DNA of 64,000 bases, taken from positions 1-64,000 of the forward strand of contig JAFEGH010000004.1 in assembly GCA_018240065.1 (NCBI GenBank), read 5' to 3'. A program made the translations under genes and the position numbers. How positions within the stretch are numbered: the stretch's first letter is position 1; each line of letters opens with the position of its first letter. This DNA comes from Verrucomicrobiota bacterium. GTDB lineage: Bacteria; Chlamydiota; Chlamydiia; Chlamydiales; Rhabdochlamydiaceae. This document shows, one piece after another, positions 54,917 to 63,629 of the stretch. The notes beneath the pieces were generated by a model. That model ran no database searches. It saw only the letters and a program-made list of their open reading frames with translations, and was not told the origin of the DNA.

Positions 54917-55543
54917 CTAATGGTTCACACAGCAGAGGAGGTCGCCGTCTTTGACGGAGATCGAGACTTTGGAGCCGGTCGCTTCGTTGGAAACGCCGAT
55001 GAAGTGCTTGTCGAGGGAGCCGTCTTTCAGGGCCCATTTCAACCCTTCCGTTGTGATGCCCCTGACAGGCCCGTTGAGCGGGATCAGGGAGATCGTTTGT
55101 CCGGGCTCGGTCGCAAATTCAGCCTGGCGCTGGACGACGAAAACGCGCTCGGTTTCAGTTTCAAGAAAAACTTTTCCAGGATAGCGGGTGAGGAGGATCA
55201 GGTTGCCCAGGGTGTGGTCTGTTCTTCCGCCGAGAGCTCCGAAGACGGCGATCTCTTCGATCGCAGGATGGAAGGCGATCTCGAGGGCCAGTTGCAGGTC
55301 GGTCTCGTCTTTGTCGCGAGGGAAGCGCTTGGTCGGCACATCGCTAAAGGCCTTGAGCAGGTGAGGGTCGGCCGAGTCGAGGTCGCCCAGGATCAGATCG
55401 GGCTGAAGCCCCATCTCGTAACAGTAGTTCACACCGCCGTCGACGGCGATCAGCACCGGGTATTTGATGATTTTTTCTTTAATGGAAGCAAGATCGGCGA
55501 TGGGGGCGCTGCAAATGATCGCAATCAGCGATTGTTTAAACAT
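54917..55543 (-). CDS. thiN: thiamine pyrophosphokinase
   Basis: A 208-residue enzyme that converts thiamine to its diphosphate. Motifs: AVDGG near 33-37, LGDLDSAD, the metal-binding KDETDLQLAL and GALGGRTDHTLGN. It implies salvage of thiamine from the host, since no synthesis genes are in view. Its ATG is only 19 bases after the 3' end of tRNA-Leu, with GGGGG just before it, so it may be read from the tRNA promoter. The end of its coding sequence supplies one copy of the 20-bp repeat flanking the Fic gene. Confidence 0.92.
   Translation of the reverse strand: MFKQSLIAIICSAPIADLASIKEKIIKYPVLIAVDGGVNYCYEMGLQPDLILGDLDSADPHLLKAFSDVPTKRFPRDKDETDLQLALEIAFHPAIEEIAVFGALGGRTDHTLGNLILLTRYPGKVFLETETERVFVVQRQAEFATEPGQTISLIPLNGPVRGITTEGLKWALKDGSLDKHFIGVSNEATGSKVSISVKDGDLLCCVNH
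54929..54948. repeat. 20-bp direct repeat, right copy, in the 3' end of thiN
   Basis: Identical over 20 bases to 53578-53597. On the minus strand it encodes the last residues of thiN (GDLLCCV), so this copy is the native one and the other is probably a duplicate. Confidence 0.9.
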
Positions 55544-55562
55544 GAACCCCCACTACCAGAAT

Positions 55563-55644
55563 TGCGGTCAAGAAGACTCGAACTTCCACAGGTTGCCCTA
55601 CTAGAACCTGAATCTAGCGCGTCTACCAATTCCGCCATGACCGC
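55563..55644 (-). tRNA. tRNA-Leu (anticodon CAG)
   Basis: Reading the minus strand, the acceptor arms GCGGTCA and TGACCGC pair fully. The anticodon arm CTAGA-TTCAGGT-TCTAG shows anticodon CAG, and a long variable arm (about TAGGGCAACCTGT) marks a class II leucine tRNA. The T-arm loop is TTCGAGT. CCA is not encoded. It reads CUG codons. Confidence 0.95.
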
Positions 55645-55697
55645 ATGTTAGGACTACAGAGTATAATCTCGGAAGGGTTTTTTGTGGAAGGGAATTT

Positions 55698-55718
55698 GGG
55701 GACTCGGAGAGAGTCCCC
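55698..55718 (-). terminator. hairpin between metQ and tRNA-Leu
   Basis: A perfect 8-bp stem, GGGGACTC (55698-55705) and GAGTCCCC (55711-55718), with a five-base loop lies 13 bp after the metQ stop. It lacks a T-run on the metQ strand, so termination is uncertain. Confidence 0.5.
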
Positions 55719-55731
55719 TAAAAAGCGGTTT

Positions 55732-56520
55732 TTAGAAAGCGGGGATGACAGCGCCGTCGAATTTCGTCAGGATGAACTGGCGCATTTTGTCCGAGGTCAT
55801 CGCGGCTTTCAGGGCGACGATCTTGGGGTCGTTCTGATCGCCGTCGCGGACAGCGATGATGTTGGCGTAAGGGGAGTCTTTCCCTTCGAGCGCCAGGGCG
55901 TCTTTCATCGGGTTGAGGTTGGCCTGGAGAGCGTAGTTGGTGTTGATGACGGCAGCATCGACATCCTGGAGGGAGCGGGGCAGCATGGCGGCGTCGACTT
56001 CGAGGAATTTAATGTGCTTGGGGTTATCGGAAATGTTCTGAATGGTCGAGAGCAGGCTTGTCGGATTGGCAAGCTTGATCACCCCATGCGCTTGGAGAAG
56101 GAGCAGCGCTCTTCCTTCGTTGGAAGGATCGCTTGGCACTGCGATCGTCGCGTTGTCGGGAAGATCCGAGAGGGACTTGATTTTTTGGGAATAGACGCCC
56201 ATTGGCTCGATCTCGATTTTCCCGATGCTCATAATCTGATAATGGAACTGCTGGATCTGCTCGTTCATGAAGGGAATGTGTTGGAAGAAGTTGGCGTCGA
56301 CTTCTTTTTCAGCCAGCGCGCGGTTGGGCATGTTGTAGTCTTCCGTCGTGATCACGATGAGATCGATCCCCTGGGCCTTCAGATCGGGCGCGATGTAGTG
56401 GAGCATTTCGGCGTGGGGCACGGGCGTCGCGGCGACTTTGAGTCCATTTTTGACGGGGGACGAGCAGCATTGTAAGAGTCCTAAGAGTCCGGCTGCGAGC
56501 ACAAAAAGTTTTTTATTCAT
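55732..56520 (-). CDS. metQ: D-methionine-type ABC transporter binding lipoprotein
   Basis: A 262-residue NlpA-family substrate-binding lipoprotein. The signal peptide ends in LLQC-C near residues 17-19 (lipobox). Typical phrases are VAATPVPHAEML and DANFFQHIPFMNEQ. It delivers methionine or a related ligand to MetNI. Its start overlaps metI by eight bases, as third gene of the metNIQ operon. Confidence 0.92.
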   Translation of the reverse strand: MNKKLFVLAAGLLGLLQCCSSPVKNGLKVAATPVPHAEMLHYIAPDLKAQGIDLIVITTEDYNMPNRALAEKEVDANFFQHIPFMNEQIQQFHYQIMSIGKIEIEPMGVYSQKIKSLSDLPDNATIAVPSDPSNEGRALLLLQAHGVIKLANPTSLLSTIQNISDNPKHIKFLEVDAAMLPRSLQDVDAAVINTNYALQANLNPMKDALALEGKDSPYANIIAVRDGDQNDPKIVALKAAMTSDKMRQFILTKFDGAVIPAF

Positions 56521-57199
56521 GGGAGTATTTTCCTCTTTTCTTAGCTATCGATGCAGTGATTCGTGCGCCGGCCCACTGGACGCCCTGGACGAGCGCGATC
56601 AGCAAAATGACGGTCACGATCATGATGAATGTATTGAAGCGGTTATAGCCATATTGAATGGCCACTTGTCCAAGCCCTCCCCCGCCGACAAGACCTGCCA
56701 TGGCGCTATACCCGATGAGATTGACGAGGGTCATCGTCGTGGCAGAGACGATCGACGGCAGGGCTTCCGGAAGCAGGACTTTGGTGATGATCTGCCAGGT
56801 GTTAGAGCCCATCACGATGGCGGCTTCGAGAATATGGCGGTCGATCTCTTTGAGGCTCGACTCGATGAGGCGCGCGACAAAAGGGGCCGCTGCGACGGTG
56901 AGCGGAACGATCGAGGCCGTCGTTCCCAGACTTGTTCCCACGATCAGGCGGGTGAAGGGGATCAGGGCGACCATCAGGATCGCAAAGGGGAAAGACCTCC
57001 CGATGTTGACGAGGGTCTCCAAGACTTTGTAGACTTGGGGATTTTCTTTGATGTGGCCTTTGTCGGTGATTGTGAGGATGACGCCAAGAGGCAGTCCGAT
57101 CAGCAGCGCGAAAAACGCGGCGACGAAGACCATGTAGAGGGTATTCCAAAGCTGCAGGGGGATAAGGGTGAAGGCCAGATCGATATTATCGGCGGTCAT
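56513..57199 (-). CDS. metI: methionine ABC transporter permease
   Basis: A 228-residue permease with about five membrane segments. The ABC-contact loop is recognisable near EALPSIVSATTMTLVNLIGYSAMAG. It overlaps metN by 14 bases and metQ by eight, so the three are one translation-coupled unit. Confidence 0.94.
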   Translation of the reverse strand: MTADNIDLAFTLIPLQLWNTLYMVFVAAFFALLIGLPLGVILTITDKGHIKENPQVYKVLETLVNIGRSFPFAILMVALIPFTRLIVGTSLGTTASIVPLTVAAAPFVARLIESSLKEIDRHILEAAIVMGSNTWQIITKVLLPEALPSIVSATTMTLVNLIGYSAMAGLVGGGGLGQVAIQYGYNRFNTFIMIVTVILLIALVQGVQWAGARITASIAKKRGKYSHE

Positions 57200-58217
57200 T
57201 TTCGATCACCTCGTAATGCACTTTGTTCTCTTGAAGATGGGCCAAGGCTTTTGTGATGCCTTCCGGCTTTCCGGTGAGCTCGATGATCAGCGTTCCCAAA
57301 AACAGCGATTGGAGGCGGTCGATCCATCCCATCAGGATGTTGGCGTCCACGTCGAATTTTCTGACCAGCTGGGAAATGAGCGGTTCGCCGGCGGCCTTGC
57401 CCTTGAAGCGTAGGCGCAGCAGTTTTCTGCTGGGGGAGATCTCTTTGAAAAACTCGTCCGGGATCTCATGCGCGGTCTCTTCCAAAAAGTGTCTTGTCGT
57501 CGGATGCTGGGGATCGGAGAAGACGTCGACGACAGATCCCGATTCGACGATTTTGCCTTTCTGGATCACGGCGACTTTATTACAGATCTGTTTGATCACT
57601 CCCATCTCGTGGGTGATCAAAACGATGGTGACGCCGAGTTTTTTGTTGATGCTGCTAAGAAGGCGTAAAATCTCTTTTGTCGTTTTGGGATCGAGGGCGG
57701 ATGTCGCCTCGTCGCAGAGGAGCACATCGGGATGGTTGGCGAGCGCCCTTGCAATGCCGACCCGCTGTTTTTCTCCGCCGCTGAGCTGGGAAGGATAGGC
57801 GTGCTTCTTTTCCTTGAGGCCGACGAGGTCCAGCAGTTCGTCGATCCTTTTTTCCTGGGCCTCAATAGGGACGTCGGCGACTTCCATCGCATAGGCGATG
57901 TTTCCTGCGACGCTGCGGGAGCTGAGCAGGTTGAAGTGCTGGAAGATCATCCCCATCTTTTTGCGGAACTTGCGCAGGTCCCGCTTTCCCATCGCGAATA
58001 GATCGATCCCCTGGAAGAGGATTTTGCCCGAGGTGGGAGTGACCAGACGCGCCAGGCTGCGGATCAGGGTCGACTTTCCCGCCCCGCTGAGCCCGATGAT
58101 CCCAAAAACGTCCCCGCAGTCGATCGTCATAGACACGTCTTCAAGGGCGGTTACGGGTTTGCCCGCCTGGGCGAAGCTCTTGGATACGGACTGAAGTTCG
58201 ATGAGAGGATGGGTCAT
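57186..58217 (-). CDS. metN: methionine ABC transporter ATP-binding protein
   Basis: A 343-residue ATPase. Walker A is GLSGAGKST (42-50), the signature is LSGGEKQRVGIARAL, and Walker B is VLLCDEATSALD. The C-terminal NIL domain (from about residue 260) normally senses methionine and slows transport. Methionine import suggests the organism cannot make enough itself. First gene of the minus-strand metNIQ operon. Confidence 0.95.
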   Translation of the reverse strand: MTHPLIELQSVSKSFAQAGKPVTALEDVSMTIDCGDVFGIIGLSGAGKSTLIRSLARLVTPTSGKILFQGIDLFAMGKRDLRKFRKKMGMIFQHFNLLSSRSVAGNIAYAMEVADVPIEAQEKRIDELLDLVGLKEKKHAYPSQLSGGEKQRVGIARALANHPDVLLCDEATSALDPKTTKEILRLLSSINKKLGVTIVLITHEMGVIKQICNKVAVIQKGKIVESGSVVDVFSDPQHPTTRHFLEETAHEIPDEFFKEISPSRKLLRLRFKGKAAGEPLISQLVRKFDVDANILMGWIDRLQSLFLGTLIIELTGKPEGITKALAHLQENKVHYEVIENDRR

Positions 58218-58367
58218 GGACGCTTATGGGGATTGGGTTTTTATAGGCAATCCTAACTCCTTAACGATTAAAATCCAACCGATACCCCATAGAGGAAGGT
58301 CCAAACTGCTCCCTGTTCAAAAAAATTGAGGGCAGCTATACTTTAGCCATGACCTTGGAGGGCATCA

Positions 58368-58688
58368 ATGAGCGACGATATTAAGCATTTTGCAGAAGAT
58401 ACTTTTAATAAAGACGTCCAGCATGGCGTTGTATTAGTCGATTTCTATGCCGACTGGTGCGGCCCTTGCAGGATGATGACCCCTGTTCTTGAAAAAGTCG
58501 CCAAAGAAGTCAAAGGGCATGCTACGATCGGCAAGCTCGACATCGACAGCGCGCAAAAGATTGCCTCGCAATTCCAGGTCACATCGATCCCGACGCTGAT
58601 CCTTTACAAAGAAGGCAAAGAAGTCGGAAGATTGGTCGGCCTGCGCGATGCAGCGACGATCAAACAATTCATCGACGGCGCGAAGTAA
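58368..58688 (+). CDS. trxA: thioredoxin
   Basis: A 106-residue thioredoxin with active site W30-C31-G-P-C34. Complete, with the cis-proline segment TSIPTLILYKEG. It reduces protein disulfides in the cytoplasm, including in the disulfide-rich chlamydial life cycle. GGAGG lies about seven bases upstream of ATG 58368. In C. trachomatis trxA (CT539) directly follows the DUF2709 gene; here about 46 kb separates them. Confidence 0.97.
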   Translation: MSDDIKHFAEDTFNKDVQHGVVLVDFYADWCGPCRMMTPVLEKVAKEVKGHATIGKLDIDSAQKIASQFQVTSIPTLILYKEGKEVGRLVGLRDAATIKQFIDGAK

Positions 58689-58700
58689 GCGCTCTCTTTT

Positions 58701-58725
58701 GGTCGCGCTCTTCTGCAGCGCGACC
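58701..58725 (+). terminator. hairpin downstream of trxA
   Basis: A perfect 9-bp stem GGTCGCGCT/AGCGCGACC with a seven-base loop starts 12 bp after the trxA stop. Only a weak T-rich tail follows further on, so it may need help or serve as an mRNA end structure. Confidence 0.6.
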
Positions 58726-58837
58726 GTAATATCCTTGTCCTGTTTGATTTTCTATCCGTTGTTACTCTCTTTGTCATCTTTCCTGATGATGCCGATAAAA
58801 ACATCTCGCCGGAATCAGTGGAGCATGCCAAAAGTCT

Positions 58838-60142
58838 TTACTGACGCTTGGGCGATCCGATCAGGTCGATGCTGATCTGCAGTGCGACCACTAAGGCGTT
58901 CTGGATCGTTCCAAAACCTTTTGGGTTGATGATGTATTGCACATCGGGCGTGAGGGCCAGGTATTTGTTGAACCTGTACCAATAGTTCAACTCGAGCACG
59001 GTCTCAAAATTCTGAGGCCTGTCTCCAAAAATGCTTGTCATGCCTGTCTCTTGAGCGCGGCGCTGCACCCGGCGCAAATCTTCGCTATAAGCTCCATAGC
59101 CCACGCCAAACGACAGATAGTCGTCTTTTCTCGAAGGAACGATTCCTTTATAGATCAGCCCCGAGGTCAGAAAGAAGGGGAATTCGTTGCGGTTTTTCGG
59201 CGCGAAGAGAAACGCTGAAAAAGCGGAAAGTCCTTGCGTCGTTCCCACTTCCCCTTCCCGATAGAGCAGCTGATCGAAGAGCAGATAGAACCCGTCGTTT
59301 CCTTTGTGCGATCCCCCTTCGAACTTCGGAACCGTGCCCGTGATGTAGTAGGCGCCGACTTTGTAATTGCCGGGATAGCCGCGTGACTCCTTCCGTTGAT
59401 TGAGGAGATAGGCCCACTCGCTGATCCACATCACTCCTTTTGTGCTTTTAAAGGGAAAGTAAACGCCATGGTACTTGTTGCGCACCACATTGACGTTGTC
59501 GTTGTACACGGCAAACTTGAGCAGCAGATCGGGATGGGGCTTGAAATCCAGGTAAGCGCCCCATGTGGAAAAGGGATAGGCCAAAAATGGCGTGTTGAAA
59601 AAGATGGAGATCGGATTGCCGCAAAAGGCGTTGTTCACAAACTCGCAATAAAATGGCGACGCGAGGAAATCGTTCCCGCCGGTCAGCCTCCCCGCTTTGA
59701 TGTTGCAGTCGCCGTCCAGCAGCGTCTCTTCTAGATAGAGCTCGTTCAAACGGATCGTCTCGCCGCCATAAAGCTGCGTGACGGAAAACTGGTTGTCGAT
59801 GTGCTTGGCGGAAAGGCTCTCCCCGCTGCGGAAGATGACCGAGGTGAAGAAGGAGAGGCCGTTGATTGCGGCGAGCTTGTCCAAATCCAGACGCATCGCG
59901 AAGCCCAGCGATCCCGCGTTCCCAACACCTTGGGATTTGCCTCCGATGGGATTTCCTGCCAACTCGAGGTAATAGTAAGAATAGACGTCGACGCCTTTTT
60001 TATTTGCTCTTTCAAGCCAGTCTCCGCTGGGGATATTTTCGAAATTCAGCCCTTCCAGCGTGCTGCAGCAGGAGGCGATCTGAGGTGTCTCATTGAAAAG
60101 GGGCGCCGTGGCGCAAACAAGGGGAATCAGTTGGGAGAGCAT
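58838..60142 (-). CDS. OprB-like outer-membrane porin
   Basis: A 434-residue protein with a short signal peptide and many alternating aromatic beta-strands. Phrases typical of the carbohydrate-selective porin family include KKGVDVYSYYYLELAGNPIGG, LNELYLEET, IKAGRLTGGNDF and VLELNYWYRFNKYLALTPDV. C. trachomatis has an OprB-type porin too (CT372). It should let small sugars or anions cross the outer membrane. Twelve bases separate it from the downstream-oriented transporter gene, so co-transcription with the symporter fusion is likely. Confidence 0.85.
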   Translation of the reverse strand: MLSQLIPLVCATAPLFNETPQIASCCSTLEGLNFENIPSGDWLERANKKGVDVYSYYYLELAGNPIGGKSQGVGNAGSLGFAMRLDLDKLAAINGLSFFTSVIFRSGESLSAKHIDNQFSVTQLYGGETIRLNELYLEETLLDGDCNIKAGRLTGGNDFLASPFYCEFVNNAFCGNPISIFFNTPFLAYPFSTWGAYLDFKPHPDLLLKFAVYNDNVNVVRNKYHGVYFPFKSTKGVMWISEWAYLLNQRKESRGYPGNYKVGAYYITGTVPKFEGGSHKGNDGFYLLFDQLLYREGEVGTTQGLSAFSAFLFAPKNRNEFPFFLTSGLIYKGIVPSRKDDYLSFGVGYGAYSEDLRRVQRRAQETGMTSIFGDRPQNFETVLELNYWYRFNKYLALTPDVQYIINPKGFGTIQNALVVALQISIDLIGSPKRQ

Positions 60143-60154
60143 GGGAAAACTCCC

Positions 60155-62308
60155 TTAATCGACCCAGTGCAGCACATTGCGGATGATCGACCACCTGGTT
60201 TCAGCAGGCGCTGCGATCTCCGTTTTGCCTTTGATCCACAAGTCGTATTGTTTGTCGGTGAAACCTTGCGATTTCTTCAGTTCGAGCCATTGGTCCAGAT
60301 AGTGGATGAAGCGAGGGCTGTCGTTACGGATCGCGTAGCTCAGCGTATCGTAGCCCATCGGGGGCTGGGGGAAGATGATCCGGTAATTGCGATGGCAGAG
60401 CGACCAGGCGTTCGCTTCCTGCTCTTCCCAAAGCAGTCCGACAGAGGGATCCATTGACACGAAAGCTTCGTAACTGTCCAGCAGGATCACTTTCTTTTGA
60501 GGGAAAAGCTCTTTCGCGGTCGATTCAAAGGCAGATCCCTTGAAAACGGCGATGTGCAATTGATCATTTTCGACAACCGATTCGATCGTCGAAAATTGTT
60601 TTCTCATCTTCTCCTGCACGACAAAGCACAAGCGGGGCGACATGTAGGACTCGGTGAAGGTCAGCGCTTTGAGCCGCGGTTCATTGACGGTGACTGCCGA
60701 CATCGCGATGTCGTAGACGCGGTCGTTGAGTTCCTGAGTTAGATTGTGATAGTTCATGGGGATGAGTTCTAACTTGCAGCCGAGATCGTAGGCCAGCTCG
60801 TAGGCAAACGCCATGTCGTATCCGACGATGTTTCCATCCACATTGCTGAAACAGAAAGGCGCGCATTGAGGCCTGTATCCGACGCGGACTGTATTGGTCG
60901 TCAGGATCCGCTCGAACGCGTCGCCCTGGAAATCGCCAGGAGGAGGGGCTGTCTTGTAGATCTTGACAGGGATCGAAGAAGAGATGTTGAGTTCATAGAT
61001 GCTCTTGATCTCATTTTTGATCTCAGGGAGCGGATTGAATGCCTTGATCCCAGCGAAGAGCACCAATATCGGAACGAAGGTGAACACCCCTTTTCGGATG
61101 ATCCTGGACCAGCGGAAGACGATCATGTTGCGGCATGCCAGCGTGATGAACAGCGAAAGAGATGCAATTTCGATGACCGACACCATCGACTGGAAACCGG
61201 AGGTGAACGGCAGTGTCGTCAGGTAGAGGTTGACCGATTCTAAGGGCAGTCCCAACGAGTCGAGAATGAACGTGAGGCTGTTGATCCACGATCCGAGTCC
61301 GACTGCGCCAAGGCTTGTCAAAAACGTCGTGACGAACAGCTCGAACTGGGAAGAGAGCATCAGTGGCACGTTGTAGAAAATCGACACGAAGAAAACAAAA
61401 ACAGTGATGAACAGTGAACCCAGCGGCAAATTGAATACCACCGAGACAGTACCCTGGATCTGGCTCTGCGCCTTGTCGTCCTGCGGATCGAGTAGCTGCG
61501 TCTCTTTCTTGAGCAGCTCGATGATATAGGGAAGGCAGACGATGACTACGTTCGTCGTATAGGCCAGCACTAAAATGGGAAGCAGCTGCTGCAGCCATTT
61601 GTAAGAAGGGATCGATGTCAGCATGTTGGTCAGCCGCGGGAAGATCCAGAAGACGATGATGCTGACGCCGATGATGTAAAGGATCACATACGTGCTCACC
61701 TGCTTGACAGTCGAAAGCTGGATCGTGCCCACCTGGTTGGCGATGATCAAAAATGTGCCGAAGGGAGTGATCCTGGCGATCCAGGAAGTGATCCTCGTGA
61801 GCACCTGCACCAGGTTGTCCATCCCGCGCATCATCACATCTTTTTCCTTGATGTACATCAGCGCGATGCCCACCAGCAGCGAGAAGATGACAATCGCCGG
61901 AACGATGTTGTTGGTCAAATCGTAGAAGATGTTGTCGGGGATCAGAAGATCTGCGAAGTTAAGCTGTGGAATTTCTCCGGAGATGTAGCCTCCGAGCTGC
62001 GTCGAGGAAGGATGGGGGAAGAGCCAGTTGATGGCGTAGACCATCAGGATGTTGATGCCCCATGCGATGCTGATGAAGATCACCCCTTTCTTCACGATCT
62101 GCTTGGCTTGGGTGACGCTCAGCTGGCCGACGCCGTGGATGATCGCGCCGATCAAATAGGGAACCGCGGTCACTTTAAGGGTCATGATGTACGCAGCTGC
62201 ATACGGAGAAAAAACATCGCACAGATCTCCAAAAAAAAGACCGCAAAGGATCCCCAGGAGTGTCGCGACGGCCATTTGGAGTGTCAGAGACATTTTAAAA
62301 AGACGCAT
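60155..62308 (-). CDS. dicarboxylate/amino-acid symporter fused to a solute-binding domain
   Basis: A 717-residue fusion. Residues about 1-440 form a DAACS/SDF-type cation symporter (eight or more membrane segments; hairpin-like and TM7-type stretches are visible, e.g. TNNIVPAIVIFSLLVGIA and GSLFITVFVFF). Residues about 470-715 are a periplasmic amino-acid-binding domain of SBP type 3 (VRVGYRPQCAPFCFSN, GYDMAFAYELAYDLG, DIAMSAVTVNEPR). Tethering a binding protein to a secondary symporter is unusual, since SBP3 domains normally serve ABC transporters. Predicted role: high-affinity uptake of glutamate, aspartate or a dicarboxylate. ATG at 62308. Next to the OprB-like porin. Confidence 0.87.
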   Translation of the reverse strand: MRLFKMSLTLQMAVATLLGILCGLFFGDLCDVFSPYAAAYIMTLKVTAVPYLIGAIIHGVGQLSVTQAKQIVKKGVIFISIAWGINILMVYAINWLFPHPSSTQLGGYISGEIPQLNFADLLIPDNIFYDLTNNIVPAIVIFSLLVGIALMYIKEKDVMMRGMDNLVQVLTRITSWIARITPFGTFLIIANQVGTIQLSTVKQVSTYVILYIIGVSIIVFWIFPRLTNMLTSIPSYKWLQQLLPILVLAYTTNVVIVCLPYIIELLKKETQLLDPQDDKAQSQIQGTVSVVFNLPLGSLFITVFVFFVSIFYNVPLMLSSQFELFVTTFLTSLGAVGLGSWINSLTFILDSLGLPLESVNLYLTTLPFTSGFQSMVSVIEIASLSLFITLACRNMIVFRWSRIIRKGVFTFVPILVLFAGIKAFNPLPEIKNEIKSIYELNISSSIPVKIYKTAPPPGDFQGDAFERILTTNTVRVGYRPQCAPFCFSNVDGNIVGYDMAFAYELAYDLGCKLELIPMNYHNLTQELNDRVYDIAMSAVTVNEPRLKALTFTESYMSPRLCFVVQEKMRKQFSTIESVVENDQLHIAVFKGSAFESTAKELFPQKKVILLDSYEAFVSMDPSVGLLWEEQEANAWSLCHRNYRIIFPQPPMGYDTLSYAIRNDSPRFIHYLDQWLELKKSQGFTDKQYDLWIKGKTEIAAPAETRWSIIRNVLHWVD

Positions 62309-62314
62309 ATTTTT

Positions 62315-62764
62315 TTATAGAGAAAAACCCTGCTGTTTCCAAGCCTCATAAATTATTATGGAAACAGTATTCGACAGATTTAAGCAACGGGAATCTTTGG
62401 TCATCGGCAGAGTGAGAAATTGTTCCGGCCACTTTTCCCAAAAGCTTTGCGGCAGGCCTGCCGTCTCCGATCCGAAAACCAGGATGCAATCTTTGGGGTA
62501 TTCCACGTCCGCGTAGATTTTCTTTGCCTTGCTCGAGAAGAAATAAACCGGACCGGACTGCTTTTCCAGATACGCCGCCAGATCATCGATGTAAGTGATG
62601 TCGACCTCGTCCCAATAGTCCAATCCTGCTCTCTTCAGCATCCGGCTCGATGTGCTGAAACCCAGTGGGCGCACAAGCACAAGATCGCATCCGGTCACCG
62701 AACAGGTGCGGACGATATTGCCGGTATTCTGGGGGATCTGAGGTTGGAAAAGAACGATCTTCAT
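62315..62764 (-). CDS. trmL: tRNA (cytidine/uridine-2'-O-)-methyltransferase
   Basis: A 149-residue SPOUT methyltransferase, the usual size for TrmL. Motifs are QPQIPQNTGNIVRTC, LVFGSETAGLP and LSNTVSIIIYEAWKQQ, which form the trefoil knot and SAM site. It 2'-O-methylates position 34 of leucine tRNAs. The start is ATG 62764 (MKIVLFQP); a TTG 11 codons earlier is rejected because that extension overlaps a hairpin and is not family-like. CT540 counterpart. Confidence 0.93.
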   Translation of the reverse strand: MKIVLFQPQIPQNTGNIVRTCSVTGCDLVLVRPLGFSTSSRMLKRAGLDYWDEVDITYIDDLAAYLEKQSGPVYFFSSKAKKIYADVEYPKDCILVFGSETAGLPQSFWEKWPEQFLTLPMTKDSRCLNLSNTVSIIIYEAWKQQGFSL

Positions 62765-62772
62765 GGGAAACA

Positions 62773-62795
62773 GCGCCGCGCTATAAACGCGGCGC
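62773..62795 (-). other. GC-rich hairpin between mip and trmL
   Basis: A perfect 8-bp stem GCGCCGCG/CGCGGCGC with a seven-base AT loop fills most of the 47-bp gap between mip and trmL. It ends eight bases before the trmL ATG and may limit read-through or ribosome access. Confidence 0.65.
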
Positions 62796-62811
62796 AAAAA
62801 GTTACAGAGGA

Positions 62812-63582
62812 TTAGCGGACGTCGGTTTTGACTTCAGCGATTTCCTTTTTTTCCTGGGGCTTTTGAGCGTCGACAGCAGCTTCTTCTTTGACAGGAGCGT
62901 TGGCTTTGACGATCTCGACGTCAAATGTCAGCAGGGAGTTAGGAGGAAGGTATCCATTCGTGCCGTAGGCCATATCAGGATGGATGTAGACGGTGCGTTT
63001 TTCACCTTCTTTCATGCCGAGCAGACCCGCTTTCAGTCCTGGGATGATCTCGTCGAGGGAGATCATCTCTTCTTCTTTCGAAGAACCGAAGACGGAGCCG
63101 TCGAGGTACTTGCCGGTGTACTTGATCAAAGGAGCGTAGTGGGCTTCTACGACAGCGCCGGTTCCAGCTTCATTGACGCGGTACTGGACTTTGCCTTCTT
63201 CAAGGGCGATGACGCCTTCTGACTTTTTGTTGTCAGAGAGGAAAGTCTCGGCTCTGCGCAGGTTCTCTGCGCACTGGTCTTTAAAAATCTTCTCTTGAAC
63301 GGCAGCGATCGCCTGGATGCATTCCATTTCAGACATCGGAGACTCTTTGCCCGCCAGTGCGTCCTGAAGACCTTTGATCACCTGGGCCATATCGAATTTG
63401 ACGCCGATGTTTTCAAGGTTTTTGCCGATGACGTGGCCGAAAGCCTCGGAGACCTTGGCGATTTCGACAGGCTGAGCAACGGCAGCAGCGGCTGCTGGCT
63501 GCGCGGTAATGGTTTCTTCCGCAACGAGGGAAGAAATAGCAAGAAGGCTTAATACTGAGAAAATTCTAAATTGCTTTTTCAT
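62812..63582 (-). CDS. mip: Mip-type FKBP peptidyl-prolyl isomerase
   Basis: A 256-residue exported isomerase. A signal peptide (MKKQFRIFSVLSLLAISSLVA) precedes a helical dimerisation region and a C-terminal FKBP domain (about 140-240) with VEAHYAPLIKYTGKYLDGSVF, GLLGMKEGEKRTVYIHPDMAYG and LLTFDVEIV. The start is ATG 63582, where GGAAA precedes it; an ATG three codons earlier is possible. It acts on exported or surface proteins; chlamydial Mip (CT541) is a known lipoprotein-like factor, but this copy has no clear lipobox. Confidence 0.9.
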   Translation of the reverse strand: MKKQFRIFSVLSLLAISSLVAEETITAQPAAAAAVAQPVEIAKVSEAFGHVIGKNLENIGVKFDMAQVIKGLQDALAGKESPMSEMECIQAIAAVQEKIFKDQCAENLRRAETFLSDNKKSEGVIALEEGKVQYRVNEAGTGAVVEAHYAPLIKYTGKYLDGSVFGSSKEEEMISLDEIIPGLKAGLLGMKEGEKRTVYIHPDMAYGTNGYLPPNSLLTFDVEIVKANAPVKEEAAVDAQKPQEKKEIAEVKTDVR

Positions 63583-63629
63583 AGTTTCCATCAGGGGGTA
63601 AATCTGTCTAATGTTAAGTTCGTCCGTTT

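Noticed and set aside
58648..58875. 75-residue hydrophobic frame after trxA
   Set aside because: It overlaps trxA in another frame and runs through the trxA hairpin; no ribosome-binding site.
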